From an uncultured Gammaproteobacteria bacterium (GTDB lineage: Bacteria > Pseudomonadota > Gammaproteobacteria > Poriferisulfidales > GCA-002705445), in contig CAJWEM010000006.1 of the NCBI GenBank assembly GCA_913031205.1, forward strand, positions 1 to 57,255: DNA of 57,255 nucleotides, in the 5' to 3' direction. The position numbers were made by a program, and so were the translations under genes. Positions 27,485-36,333 of the stretch are shown here, piece by piece. Position 1 is the first letter of the stretch; every line of letters begins with the position of its first letter. Below the pieces are notes generated by a model, which ran no database searches, was not told where the DNA came from, and was given only the letters and a program-made list of their open reading frames with translations.

Positions 27485-27613
27485 ATGAATAATATAAATA
27501 AAAAAAATTCAATCATATATTTAATTATGATTACAGTATTATTTGTATCATCTTGCGATCAAAATGTTGGTAAACGAATTATTGAAAAATCGGAAAAAGT
27601 CAAAGAAAAATGA
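27485..27613 (+). CDS. Very small predicted lipoprotein (42 aa), not in ORF track
   Basis: The ATG at 27485 opens a 42-codon frame: MNNINKKNS, a hydrophobic stretch IIYLIMITVLFVSSC, then a short charged tail DQNVGKRIIEKSEKVKEK. VSSC is a plausible lipobox, with Asp at the +2 position that in enterobacteria favours inner-membrane retention. The TGA overlaps the amgK ATG (ATGA), so it is probably translated and coupled. I know no family for it. It could serve as a tiny envelope factor or as a leader peptide that couples translation of amgK. Confidence 0.6.
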   Translation: MNNINKKNSIIYLIMITVLFVSSCDQNVGKRIIEKSEKVKEK

Positions 27614-28596
27614 ATCAAGTGAATTTGAAAAATTTTGGACGGGGATTATTTAATGAAGATTTTAAAATTGATGAGATCAAGGGTGATGCTAGTAACAGAA
27701 GATATTATAGACTGTCTTCAAATAAAAAGAGTTTTATATTAATGGACAGCTCGCGTGAGAATCGTAATTTCACGAATTTTTTAAAATTTTCTAGTATTTT
27801 TGAAAAACATAAGATAAATATACCTAAAATACTTAAAAGAAACATGAAAAAAAATCTACTAATTATTGAAGATTTCGGTGATAATTTAATTTATAAAAAA
27901 TGTAACCCAAAAAATTTTAACCAAATATATGAAAAATCAGTTCAAAACATATGTGATATTCAAAAAATAGCAGAAAGAAATATTTATCTATATAAAAAAG
28001 AAAAATATTTGTCTGAAAGTTCGCTTTTCTTAGAATGGGTTCTTATTAAATTTCTTGATATAAAAATTCCAAGTAAAGATAAAAATAGAATAATGAAAGA
28101 AATGAAAACCATTGTTAATAATATTGACCATAAAAATTATAAATTGGTACATAGAGATTATCACTCTAAAAATATTTTTTATAAAAATGGGAAAATTGTA
28201 GTAATTGATTATCAAGATGCAGTTCTTGGATCTCCACTTTATGATCTTGTTTCTTTATTGAACGATTGTTACAGAGATATAAACTATAAACAAAAAATCA
28301 GGCTTAAAAATTTATTTTTAGAAAAATTTAATTCTCAATCGATAAAAAAGTTATCTAGTGATGAACTTTTACATAATTTTGATATTCTATCAATTCAACG
28401 ACACATGAAAGCTTCTGGAATTTTCTGTAGATTAAGTAAAAAAAATTCACGTCATGGTTATTTAAAATATTTAAAAAGAACCTTTGATTACATCATTAAT
28501 GCATCATCAAATTACACAAACCTAAAAACAATAAACTTTTACGCAAAAGAGGCGAAAAATCAATTTAATGAAAGCAATAATTTTAGCAGCAGGTAA
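27610..28596 (+). CDS. amgK: N-acetylmuramate/N-acetylglucosamine anomeric kinase AmgK
   Basis: An aminoglycoside-phosphotransferase-fold sugar kinase that makes MurNAc-1-phosphate in the fosfomycin-bypass cell-wall recycling route. The 328 residues carry the Brenner-type catalytic HRDYHSKN (near 181) and the metal-binding IDYQDAVLGSPLYDL. The N-terminal GDASNRRYYRL also fits AmgK. The gene overlaps murU by 29 bp; the amgK-murU pair is the known arrangement in Pseudomonas and relatives. Confidence 0.9.
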   Translation: MNQVNLKNFGRGLFNEDFKIDEIKGDASNRRYYRLSSNKKSFILMDSSRENRNFTNFLKFSSIFEKHKINIPKILKRNMKKNLLIIEDFGDNLIYKKCNPKNFNQIYEKSVQNICDIQKIAERNIYLYKKEKYLSESSLFLEWVLIKFLDIKIPSKDKNRIMKEMKTIVNNIDHKNYKLVHRDYHSKNIFYKNGKIVVIDYQDAVLGSPLYDLVSLLNDCYRDINYKQKIRLKNLFLEKFNSQSIKKLSSDELLHNFDILSIQRHMKASGIFCRLSKKNSRHGYLKYLKRTFDYIINASSNYTNLKTINFYAKEAKNQFNESNNFSSR

Positions 28597-29233
28597 AGGA
28601 AAACGTTTTGGTGATATTACAAAAAAGACACCAAAGCCCCTAATTAAACTCGGTAAGTTGTCTCTTATCGAACATAATATAATGTTACTAAAAAAATATG
28701 GATATAATGATATTGTAATTAACGTTTCCCACCTTCGCGATCTAATTATTGATTATCTTGGCGATGGAAGTAAATATGATATAAAAATAGAGTACTCAAT
28801 TGAAGATCCAGAACCTTATGAAACTGGAGGTGGAATAAAATATGCTTTGAATCTTCTAGGAGATAAGCCTTTCTTGGTAATTAACTCAGATATATATACA
28901 GATTTTAATTTATCAAATTTTGAATTAAATAAAAATGATCTTGCTTCCTTGGTTATGGTGAGAAATCCTAATCATAATGCTAAAGGAGACTTTTCTATTT
29001 TCAAAGGAAGAGTAATTGTTAAAGAAAAGAACGAACTTACGTATTCAGGAATTTCAATTTTAAATCCTAAAATATTTGAAAATTTCAATGATCGTAAATT
29101 TAAGTTAATTGATGTTTTTTTGGAACAGATAAAAAAGGATAACGTCACCGGCCAAATTCATAATGGCACTTGGATTGATATCGGCACTCCTGACAGATTA
29201 AAAATTGCTGAAGAATTATTTGTTAATAATTAG
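28568..29233 (+). CDS. murU: N-acetylmuramate alpha-1-phosphate uridylyltransferase MurU
   Basis: Makes UDP-MurNAc from MurNAc-1-phosphate, bypassing MurA/MurB. The 221-residue nucleotidyltransferase starts MKAIILAAGKGKRFGDITKK, with the lysine of TPKPLIKLG. It also has SIEDPEPYETGGGIKYAL and the metal-binding VINSDIYTDF. The C-terminal NGTWIDIGTPDRL closes the fold. The 3' end overlaps the convergent uracil-DNA glycosylase gene by 18 bp. Confidence 0.92.
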   Translation: MKAIILAAGKGKRFGDITKKTPKPLIKLGKLSLIEHNIMLLKKYGYNDIVINVSHLRDLIIDYLGDGSKYDIKIEYSIEDPEPYETGGGIKYALNLLGDKPFLVINSDIYTDFNLSNFELNKNDLASLVMVRNPNHNAKGDFSIFKGRVIVKEKNELTYSGISILNPKIFENFNDRKFKLIDVFLEQIKKDNVTGQIHNGTWIDIGTPDRLKIAEELFVNN

Positions 29234-29821
29234 TTGCCAAAATTTATCTTTCTCTATTAAATTAAGCGCTGATTTAAGAAGAGATTTTCCAGGATCCTTT
29301 TTATACCATGTCGAAAGCCCTGATGGATGGGGCAAACATATTAGATTGAAATCATTATGTTTGTTTTTATATTTAATTTGCTTTCCAACAACATCATTAA
29401 GTTTTTCAAAATGTATAAACTGAGATATAGCAAGTTTTCCAACTGGAATTATTAATTTAGGTTTTAAAGTTTTAATTTCAAAATCTAACCATTTAGAACA
29501 TTTTTTTATTTCAATTTTGGTAGGCACTCTATCCCCTGTGCCTGAACTATTTTTTCCTGGATAACATCTGCATACTGCGGACATATAAACTTTTTTTCTA
29601 AATTCCTCCTCATTTACACCGATAGATGAAAACCACTTAAACATATTTTTTCCGGCAGTCCATGCAAAAGGTCTTTGAAGATCACCCTCTCTAATGCCAG
29701 GAGCTTGCCCAATTAAGATGATTTTTGATTTAATTGGGTTTCCAACGATTGGAGTGCCTATCATGTCACCACAGTTATTACACTTTAATAGATCTTTTTG
29801 GTGTTTTAGAATTTTATCCAA
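29216..29821 (-). CDS. Uracil-DNA glycosylase superfamily protein (family 4/5-like)
   Basis: A 201-residue base-excision repair enzyme. Motif 1 is GQAPGIREGDLQRPFAW and motif 2 is PHPSGLSTWY (canonical HPSx). Four cysteines (CNNC near the N-terminus, then CRCYPG) are placed like the [4Fe-4S] ligands of family 4 enzymes. The gene ends inside murU (convergent 18-bp overlap) and lies directly downstream of the aminotransferase. Enough motif is seen for the superfamily, but the exact class needs alignment. Confidence 0.85.
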   Translation of the reverse strand: MDKILKHQKDLLKCNNCGDMIGTPIVGNPIKSKIILIGQAPGIREGDLQRPFAWTAGKNMFKWFSSIGVNEEEFRKKVYMSAVCRCYPGKNSSGTGDRVPTKIEIKKCSKWLDFEIKTLKPKLIIPVGKLAISQFIHFEKLNDVVGKQIKYKNKHNDFNLICLPHPSGLSTWYKKDPGKSLLKSALNLIEKDKFWQLIINK

Positions 29822-29823
29822 AC

Positions 29824-30684
29824 TTAATTAATACTTTTGATAAATTGGGAAAAAATCTCTTCTGTTATTTTTCCACAAGTTCCTGTGCCAATTGTATTAT
29901 TATTTATTTTATTAATTGAAACAATACATTGTGTTGAGTTCGTGACAAAAATTTCATCCGCTGATTCTAATTCCTCTTTAGAAAATTCTTTTTCAATTAA
30001 TTCATATTCAGTAGATTTTATTAAATTATTTACGATATGAGTTCTTGAAATACCAGGAAGAATTAAATTACTTTTTGGACAAGTCTTGATAACATTTTCT
30101 TTAACTATGAAAACGTTGCTAGAACATCCTTCTGTTACATTGCCGTCTCGAATAAGAATTGTTTCATAAGCATTTTCCTTATGTGCTAATGTTTTCGCAT
30201 ACGCATTGTACAGTAAAGATATTGACTTAACATCACATTGCAACCATCTTTTATCTTCCATGATTATTGCTTTCTCTTCATTTGGTTTCTTTTTTGGAAA
30301 TCCTTTATTTTCAGAATAAAACATTAAAACTGAAGGGATATATTTCTTAGTTGCTGCATGTTCTCTGTATATGCCATCCTTTAGGTCTGAGGGCACACCT
30401 CTTGAAATCTGAATATATACGGAAAAATTTTTATAAACGCACGTTTCTAAAAGATTGTTAATTCTGTTAATCCATTCATCTCTTGAATAAGGATTTTCAA
30501 TATCTATCATATTTAAACTTCTTTCGAGTCTTTTGTAATGCTCATCAAAGAGAAAAGGCTTATAATTAAAATAAGGAATTAATTCGTAGATGCCATCAGA
30601 GAATAAATATCCTCGATCAAACACGGAGACTTTTGCTTCTTCCGCATCAAAAAAATTATCGTTCAAAAAAATTTTGTCACTCAA
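29824..30684 (-). CDS. dat: Class IV PLP aminotransferase, D-amino acid transaminase-like
   Basis: A fold-type IV aminotransferase of 286 residues. It shows DRGYLFSDGIYE near the N-terminus, the YIQISRGV strand, the PLP lysine in NAYAKTLAHKENAYE and the phosphate-binding VTEGCSSNVFIV. The 3-bp gap to dacA in the same direction fits a D-alanine transaminase supplying peptidoglycan D-amino acids. Branched-chain or aminodeoxychorismate lyase roles are hard to exclude without alignment. Confidence 0.85.
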   Translation of the reverse strand: MSDKIFLNDNFFDAEEAKVSVFDRGYLFSDGIYELIPYFNYKPFLFDEHYKRLERSLNMIDIENPYSRDEWINRINNLLETCVYKNFSVYIQISRGVPSDLKDGIYREHAATKKYIPSVLMFYSENKGFPKKKPNEEKAIIMEDKRWLQCDVKSISLLYNAYAKTLAHKENAYETILIRDGNVTEGCSSNVFIVKENVIKTCPKSNLILPGISRTHIVNNLIKSTEYELIEKEFSKEELESADEIFVTNSTQCIVSINKINNNTIGTGTCGKITEEIFSQFIKSIN

Positions 30685-30687
30685 AAC

Positions 30688-31833
30688 TTACTCGTTTATA
30701 AAAAAATTCGCGATTAAATCGTATGTTTTACGAAATAAATTTCCCTCATTCACATCTTCAAGTGAATAAATTTTCTCACTAGAAATGATTTCCCCAGATT
30801 TATAAAAATCAACTGTTCCAAGATTTTGATTTTTTCTTATAGGGGCAACAATTTTAGAGATTAAATTAATTTTTGGTGTAATCTTGTGATCATCATACTT
30901 TAACAAGGTCAAAAAAATATCTTTGTTAAAACCAATATCAATATATTTCTCTTCTCCGTTCCACATCCTTTGTCTTACAATTACCTGATTGATGTCAAAG
31001 TATTTTTTAGTTATAAAATTTCTAAAGCCAAATTTAAATAAAGTTTTCGCGTACTTAAATCTTGCTCTAGAACTGTTTGCACCAAATATTGCTGCTACAA
31101 ATCTTGTATCCTCGAACTTTGCCGAAGCAGCTAAACAATAACCTGCAGATTTAGTATGCCCTGTCTTGATCCCATCTGCATAGTCATATGTGGTAAGTAA
31201 ACGATTTCTATTGTTTTGAGAAATATTATTAAATTTAAATTCTCTTTGATTGAATTTCTTATATTGATTTGGAAAATCTTGAATTAATCTTTGTGATAAA
31301 ACGACTACATCTCGAGCGCTTGTATAGTGATTCTTATTTGGCATACCCGTTACATTTGTGAATCTTGTGCTATTTAAGCCCATATCTTTTGCCAATTTAT
31401 TTAGCATTGTAACGAAAAATTCCTCCCCACCAGCGATATGTTCAGCCAATACAACACTAGCATCATTTCCAGATTGAACTATAACTCCAGTAATCAAGTC
31501 TTTTATCAATACTCTTTTGCCAACCTCGACAAACATTCTTGAGCCGACCATTTTCCAAGCTTTTTTACTAACTACAGCATAATCATTTTCATTAATATAT
31601 TTTGACTCTAGAGCCTTAAAGACTAAATAAAGAGTAGCTATTTTTGTTAAACTTGCAGGTTCAACTTTTTTGTCTAAATCTTTACCAGCAATAATTGATC
31701 CTGTCTTAACATCCATCAAAGCGTAACTTGAAACATCAAGATTTGGTATAGAAAAAGGATATTTTTTTTCTGCACTTGAATATGAACTAAAGAAAACTAA
31801 TGAAAATAAAAAGAATACTTTTAATTTAGACAT
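30688..31833 (-). CDS. dacA: D-alanyl-D-alanine carboxypeptidase (PBP5/6 family)
   Basis: A periplasmic, membrane-tethered carboxypeptidase trimming peptidoglycan pentapeptides. The 381 residues begin with a signal peptide (FFLFSLVFFSSYSSAEK). The SxxK is in PASLTKIATL, the SxN in QSGNDAS and the KTG in DGIKTGHTKSAG. A C-terminal PBP5 beta-domain and an amphipathic anchor (FRKTYDLIANFFINE) follow. It is downstream of rlpA in the classical mrdA-rodA-mltB-rlpA-dacA order. Confidence 0.95.
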   Translation of the reverse strand: MSKLKVFFLFSLVFFSSYSSAEKKYPFSIPNLDVSSYALMDVKTGSIIAGKDLDKKVEPASLTKIATLYLVFKALESKYINENDYAVVSKKAWKMVGSRMFVEVGKRVLIKDLITGVIVQSGNDASVVLAEHIAGGEEFFVTMLNKLAKDMGLNSTRFTNVTGMPNKNHYTSARDVVVLSQRLIQDFPNQYKKFNQREFKFNNISQNNRNRLLTTYDYADGIKTGHTKSAGYCLAASAKFEDTRFVAAIFGANSSRARFKYAKTLFKFGFRNFITKKYFDINQVIVRQRMWNGEEKYIDIGFNKDIFLTLLKYDDHKITPKINLISKIVAPIRKNQNLGTVDFYKSGEIISSEKIYSLEDVNEGNLFRKTYDLIANFFINE

Positions 31834-31900
31834 AAAATCCCCGAATTTAAATTTCTGGTTAGCATTGTATCACCTGATTCAAATTATATGAAAGTAAAAA

Positions 31901-32407
31901 TTAATTATTTTTAGACGCATCAATAGCTTCTACATGAACCTTTTCTGTACCTTCAGTAACTATGTCAAGTTTAACAGCAGCTGCGTATGATAAATCAATA
32001 ATTCTTCCTTTCTTAAATGGTCCGCGATCATTTACTCTTACAATTATAGATTTTCCATTTTTTAAATTTGTCACTTTAACATAACATGGAATTGGAAGCG
32101 TTTTGTGTGCGGCAGTAAGTTTATACATATCATACTTTTCTCTTGTTGAAGTTAGCCTGCCATGAAATTTTTTACCATACCAAGAAGCAAGGCCTTCCTC
32201 AGAATAGCCAATGTGGCTTTTTAGAGGCTTATATTGGACGCCAAAAACTTTATAAGTTTTCGGATTACCATATTTACTATATTTTTCAACCTTCGGAATA
32301 ACTTTTTTTAAATTATTAATATCCGAATATCTATCGTAATCTTTTTTAATTGTCGTACAACCAGATATAAAGAGAGACAGTAAAATAATTTGATATATTA
32401 TTTTCAT
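31901..32407 (-). CDS. rlpA: Septal ring lipoprotein RlpA (DPBB domain only)
   Basis: A predicted lytic transglycosylase-like lipoprotein. The 168 residues have a lipobox (LLSLFISGC) and a double-psi beta barrel with EEGLASWYGKKFHGRLTS and VRVNDRGPFKKGRIIDLSYAAA. The SPOR domain found at the C-terminus of the longer gammaproteobacterial proteins is absent, so septal targeting by denuded glycan may be lost. It overlaps mltB by 4 bp. Confidence 0.93.
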   Translation of the reverse strand: MKIIYQIILLSLFISGCTTIKKDYDRYSDINNLKKVIPKVEKYSKYGNPKTYKVFGVQYKPLKSHIGYSEEGLASWYGKKFHGRLTSTREKYDMYKLTAAHKTLPIPCYVKVTNLKNGKSIIVRVNDRGPFKKGRIIDLSYAAAVKLDIVTEGTEKVHVEAIDASKNN

Positions 32408-33396
32408 TTACCTTCCTTGATTCTTTCACTAAGTTTAGCTACAACCATAGCGTAAAATGTACTTGGGTTGTATCTCATTATTACCTTAAAGTTCGAATAG
32501 CCAATTTTATATATCTTTTGCTTTTTACTTAATAAAATTAGATATTTTTGACCTGATTTTATTTCGCTATCTTTTAAATATTTTTCCAATTTTTTATTAG
32601 ATATCGCAATTGTTTTTACATCACCTTTTTTAAAAATTTCTTTTATATATTCTTTTTTAATTTTCTTATCAACATATATGCTTCCCCCCTTTTGCCATCC
32701 CTTGTTATTAAGAAAATTTGATATGCTAGCATAAATATCCATTTTACTGTGCCATAAATCGATGGATCCATTTTTATCAAAGTCTACCGCTAGTTTTCTA
32801 TAATTATCTGGCATAAACTGCGGTAACCCCATTGCGCCAGCATACGAGCCTTTTAAATTCTTATAATCTAATCCACTGTTATATGAAAGAGCGATAAGAT
32901 TTATGAGCTGTGCTCTAAAAAATTTATGTCTTTTAGGATGCTTAAGCGCAAGCGTACCAAGTGAGTCAATTACTTTAATTTTTCCGGTATTAGTCCCGTA
33001 GTTCGTTTCAACGCCAAGGAAGGCAACTAAAATTTCTGGAGGGACGCCGTATACCGACTCAACTTTCTTTAACAAATTTATATTTTTCTGATAGTAACTA
33101 ATACCATTTTTAACTCTCTTATCTGTGAGGTACTTCTTCTCGTACTGGCTCCAAGTATCTTTTCTTTCTGGTGCGTTTGCCATTATCCTAAGAATTTTAT
33201 TCTTAAATTTAATCGAATTTAAAGCTTTTCTGGAAAAGTCTTTGTCTACTTTGTATTTCTCATAAAGCTCTCTTTCAATCCCTAACAATTGACTTTCATA
33301 CTTTTTTAATTCACTAGAGTAATCTTTTGCATATGAATTTACAGATAAAGTAATAAAACTAATATAAAAAATTATTTTTAATAAAGAATTAATCAT
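32404..33396 (-). CDS. mltB: Membrane-bound lytic murein transglycosylase B
   Basis: A periplasmic peptidoglycan lytic transglycosylase. The 330 residues have a signal peptide (IIFYISFITLSVNSYA), no obvious lipobox cysteine, and the SLT family 3 motifs: the catalytic-Glu segment FLGVETNYGTNTG and SYAGAMGLPQFMPDNYR, followed by DIWHS-like DLWHSKMDIYASISNFL. It overlaps rodA by 1 bp. Lack of a Cys suggests a soluble SltB1-like form, not a lipoprotein. Confidence 0.93.
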   Translation of the reverse strand: MINSLLKIIFYISFITLSVNSYAKDYSSELKKYESQLLGIERELYEKYKVDKDFSRKALNSIKFKNKILRIMANAPERKDTWSQYEKKYLTDKRVKNGISYYQKNINLLKKVESVYGVPPEILVAFLGVETNYGTNTGKIKVIDSLGTLALKHPKRHKFFRAQLINLIALSYNSGLDYKNLKGSYAGAMGLPQFMPDNYRKLAVDFDKNGSIDLWHSKMDIYASISNFLNNKGWQKGGSIYVDKKIKKEYIKEIFKKGDVKTIAISNKKLEKYLKDSEIKSGQKYLILLSKKQKIYKIGYSNFKVIMRYNPSTFYAMVVAKLSERIKEGK

Positions 33397-34472
33397 TAGA
33401 CTCTCCTATTGATTGAAAACATTATGCCAAAAGCAAAAAATATTGATAATAATGAGCTTCCCCCGAGACTCAACAAAGGAAGAGTAACTCCAACGACCGG
33501 CAGAAGTCCGATTGCCATTGAGACGTTCGTTATTATTAATAGGACAAATATACATGTAATGCTGCCTGCTAAAATTTTTGAAAAATAATTTTTTGCCTTA
33601 TGAGTAATATGTATACATCTCAATATAATAATAAGATACAACAAAAATAAAATCATTATTCCAAAAAAGCCAAATTCTTCAGCGAAAACTGCAAATATAA
33701 AATCTGTACCTCTTTCTGGTAAAAATTCAAGTTGTGATTGTGTTCCGTTTAAAAAGCCTTTGCCAAAAAAACCTCCCGAACCTACTGCAATTTTTGATTG
33801 AATAATATGGTAACCTGAGCCAAGTGGATCACTCGATGGATCAATCAGCGTTAGTATTCTTTTTTTTTGGTAAGGTAAAAGTAAAAACTTCCACATTAAA
33901 GGTGCGACAACAAGAAATAAACCGAAGATGTACATAATATGTGTCCTTTTAATACCTCCAAGAAAGATGCTTATTATTCCGCAAAGTAATATTATTAGTG
34001 ATGTGCCCAAATCAGGTTGTTTTATTACAAAAGATATCGGAAGAAATATTATCAGAAATGAAATTACTAATTTTGTGAAGTCAATTTCTTTGTCTTCAGA
34101 TAAAGATAAAAACCAAGCTAACATCATCGGAAGAATAACCTTTAGAATTTCCGACACTTGAAGAGAAAAACCAAAAATCATTATCCACCTTGTCGCACCC
34201 TTGGAATCATGACCCCAGAATAAAGTTATAATTAGTAAAAATATTGAAATAACATAAACGTATGGCGATATTATTTTTAACCTATTTATATCTAAAGAGC
34301 TTATAAACAACATAAGAAAAAAACAAAAAATTAATCTAGTGCCTTGTCTAATGACAACATCTAGATTTTCATTTGTTGCACTATATAATATTGTAAGTCC
34401 AAGAAGCGAAACGATTATTATAGTTAAAAATAATAATTTATCTGTAACACCAATGTTTTTATTTAAAATCAA
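33396..34472 (-). CDS. rodA: Rod shape-determining SEDS glycosyltransferase RodA
   Basis: A polytopic SEDS peptidoglycan polymerase of the elongasome, working with PBP2. The 358 residues have about ten TM segments. SEDS signatures include KQPDLGTSLIILL and GFLNGTQSQLEFLPERGTDF (the loop with conserved E/D), then VTLPLLSLGGSSLL near the end. It overlaps mrdA by 4 bp. Confidence 0.96.
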   Translation of the reverse strand: MILNKNIGVTDKLLFLTIIIVSLLGLTILYSATNENLDVVIRQGTRLIFCFFLMLFISSLDINRLKIISPYVYVISIFLLIITLFWGHDSKGATRWIMIFGFSLQVSEILKVILPMMLAWFLSLSEDKEIDFTKLVISFLIIFLPISFVIKQPDLGTSLIILLCGIISIFLGGIKRTHIMYIFGLFLVVAPLMWKFLLLPYQKKRILTLIDPSSDPLGSGYHIIQSKIAVGSGGFFGKGFLNGTQSQLEFLPERGTDFIFAVFAEEFGFFGIMILFLLYLIIILRCIHITHKAKNYFSKILAGSITCIFVLLIITNVSMAIGLLPVVGVTLPLLSLGGSSLLSIFFAFGIMFSINRRV

Positions 34473-36313
34473 TATCTTTCCTTCACTTTATTTAAATAGT
34501 AATTGATTATTTTATTACTTATTGGGGCAGCAAATTTACTGCCACTGCCAACATTTTCAACAACCGTTGCGATAACAATTTGAGGCTCGTCTATAGGTGC
34601 AAACGCAACATATAATGAATGATCCTTTAAATGGTCTGGTATGTTTTCATCGTCTCTTTCGTCTGTTTCTTGTGATAAGGAATAAACTTGAACGGTTCCA
34701 GTCTTGCCAGCTATTTTATTCTTTTTATCTCTAATGCTCCAAAATGCTGTTCCGTTTTGCTTATTTACTACATCAAACATCGCGTTTGTGATGATTTCCC
34801 AATCTTCCGGTTTTAAATTATTTTTAAAAAACTCTTCTTTCTCTAAAATTTTTTTATTTTTTTCCTTTTGAATATCTTTATTGAGTTTTGGAATTGATAT
34901 CAAGCCTCTGTTTGCAATTATGCTTGTTGCGTAGGCAAGCTGTAACGGTGTTGCTAAGAAATAACCTTGCCCAATACCAGTAATAACTGTGTCCCCATCG
35001 GTCCACTTATATCCAACATTTTTTTTCTTCCATTCATCAGATGGTAAAACCCCGGATGATTCAAAAGGCATATCGATTCCAGTTTTACTTCCAAAAGAGA
35101 AGTTTTTAAAAAATGATGACATATTTTTAATACCAAGATTATTTGCAAGATTATAAAAATAAACATCACAAGATTGAACTATTGCTTTATTAAGGTCAAC
35201 CATACCATGTCCCTCTGGCTTCCAATCTCTAAATCTTCTAGGACTATCTGGTAATTGAAAATATGGGCCTGCATAAATCTCTTGATAGGGATCTATTAAA
35301 TTATTTTTAATGCTATTTAATGCGACCAAAGGTTTTATTGTTGATCCGGGAGAGTAAAGCCCATTAATTGATCTATTAAAAAGTGGGCTCTTAAGTTTTT
35401 TTATCTCTGCTTGATCGTATCCATATTTCCAGAGTCTTTCGTTTGGATCGACGGAAGGCAAGCTAACCATGCCAAGAATTTCTCCGTTTTTTGGATTCAT
35501 TGCAATTGATGATCCAGAAAATTCTAACAAGTTTTGATGCATAAATTTTTGAAGTTCAATATCTATTGTAAGATGAATATCTACTCCAGCTTCGGCGTAA
35601 CCAATATCTAAATCGCGTAGCTGTCTGCCACGAGCATTTATTTCTACATGCTTGTACCCAGGTTTACCATATAGCTCATTTTCATAAAATTTCTCAACTC
35701 CTGTCTTTCCAATATATTGAGTATTTCGATATTTCTTTTTATCAAGACTTTTTAAATCTTTTTTATCAATATATCCAACATGTCCTAATATATGGTGGGT
35801 AACTTCTTTAAAGGGGTATTTTCTTAATAAGCTGGCGGTAACATCTAAACCATCAAATTTGTATCGAATAGATAAAATCTTTGCAACTTCTTCTTCGCTT
35901 AAATTACTTTTTAATATAATCGAATTATAATGAGAATATTTTACTCTTTTCTTATGGAAGTTATTAATTTCCTTCTGACTTAGGGCGATTTCTTTTTTTA
36001 CTGCTTCTATAATATTTTTTATATTCTTAGCTTCTTTAATATTGATTTCTATTGAATACAAAGATGCATTATCTGCAAGAACAATATTATTTCTATCATA
36101 TATTATTCCTCGTCTCGGAGGAGTTGATATATATTTAATTCTGTTTGTTTTTGATAATGTATCAAAATGATTAAAGCTCACAACTTGTAAAAAGTATAAT
36201 CTTATTATTAAAAATAAAGATAGTATTACTAGTATTGAGATTAAAATATTAAATCTATTTTGAAATAACTTTTCAGCATTTATTCTACTAAAATCTAAAA
36301 AAGATCTTTTCAA
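34469..36313 (-). CDS. mrdA: Penicillin-binding protein 2 (elongation transpeptidase)
   Basis: A monofunctional class B PBP of 614 residues. TM anchor is near 25-48; the pedestal domain contains YISTPPRRGIIYDRN. The active-site SxxK is in YSPGSTIKPLVAL, the SxN-type motif in QSCDVYFYN and the KTGT in KIAGKTGTVQV. It is the first gene of the mrdA-rodA-mltB-rlpA-dacA-dat run and begins 20 bp after an RND pump gene on the same strand, so the two sets could be co-transcribed. Confidence 0.97.
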   Translation of the reverse strand: MKRSFLDFSRINAEKLFQNRFNILISILVILSLFLIIRLYFLQVVSFNHFDTLSKTNRIKYISTPPRRGIIYDRNNIVLADNASLYSIEINIKEAKNIKNIIEAVKKEIALSQKEINNFHKKRVKYSHYNSIILKSNLSEEEVAKILSIRYKFDGLDVTASLLRKYPFKEVTHHILGHVGYIDKKDLKSLDKKKYRNTQYIGKTGVEKFYENELYGKPGYKHVEINARGRQLRDLDIGYAEAGVDIHLTIDIELQKFMHQNLLEFSGSSIAMNPKNGEILGMVSLPSVDPNERLWKYGYDQAEIKKLKSPLFNRSINGLYSPGSTIKPLVALNSIKNNLIDPYQEIYAGPYFQLPDSPRRFRDWKPEGHGMVDLNKAIVQSCDVYFYNLANNLGIKNMSSFFKNFSFGSKTGIDMPFESSGVLPSDEWKKKNVGYKWTDGDTVITGIGQGYFLATPLQLAYATSIIANRGLISIPKLNKDIQKEKNKKILEKEEFFKNNLKPEDWEIITNAMFDVVNKQNGTAFWSIRDKKNKIAGKTGTVQVYSLSQETDERDDENIPDHLKDHSLYVAFAPIDEPQIVIATVVENVGSGSKFAAPISNKIINYYLNKVKERY

Positions 36314-36333
36314 TTTACCCCCCTAAAAAATTA

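Noticed and set aside
27442-27516. N-terminal membrane segment on the acetolactate-synthase-like protein
   Set aside because: The ORF track start adds 25 hydrophobic residues, but they lie upstream of the normal family start and overlap the intergenic/promoter region of the divergent lipoprotein gene. The ATG at 27441 is preferred.
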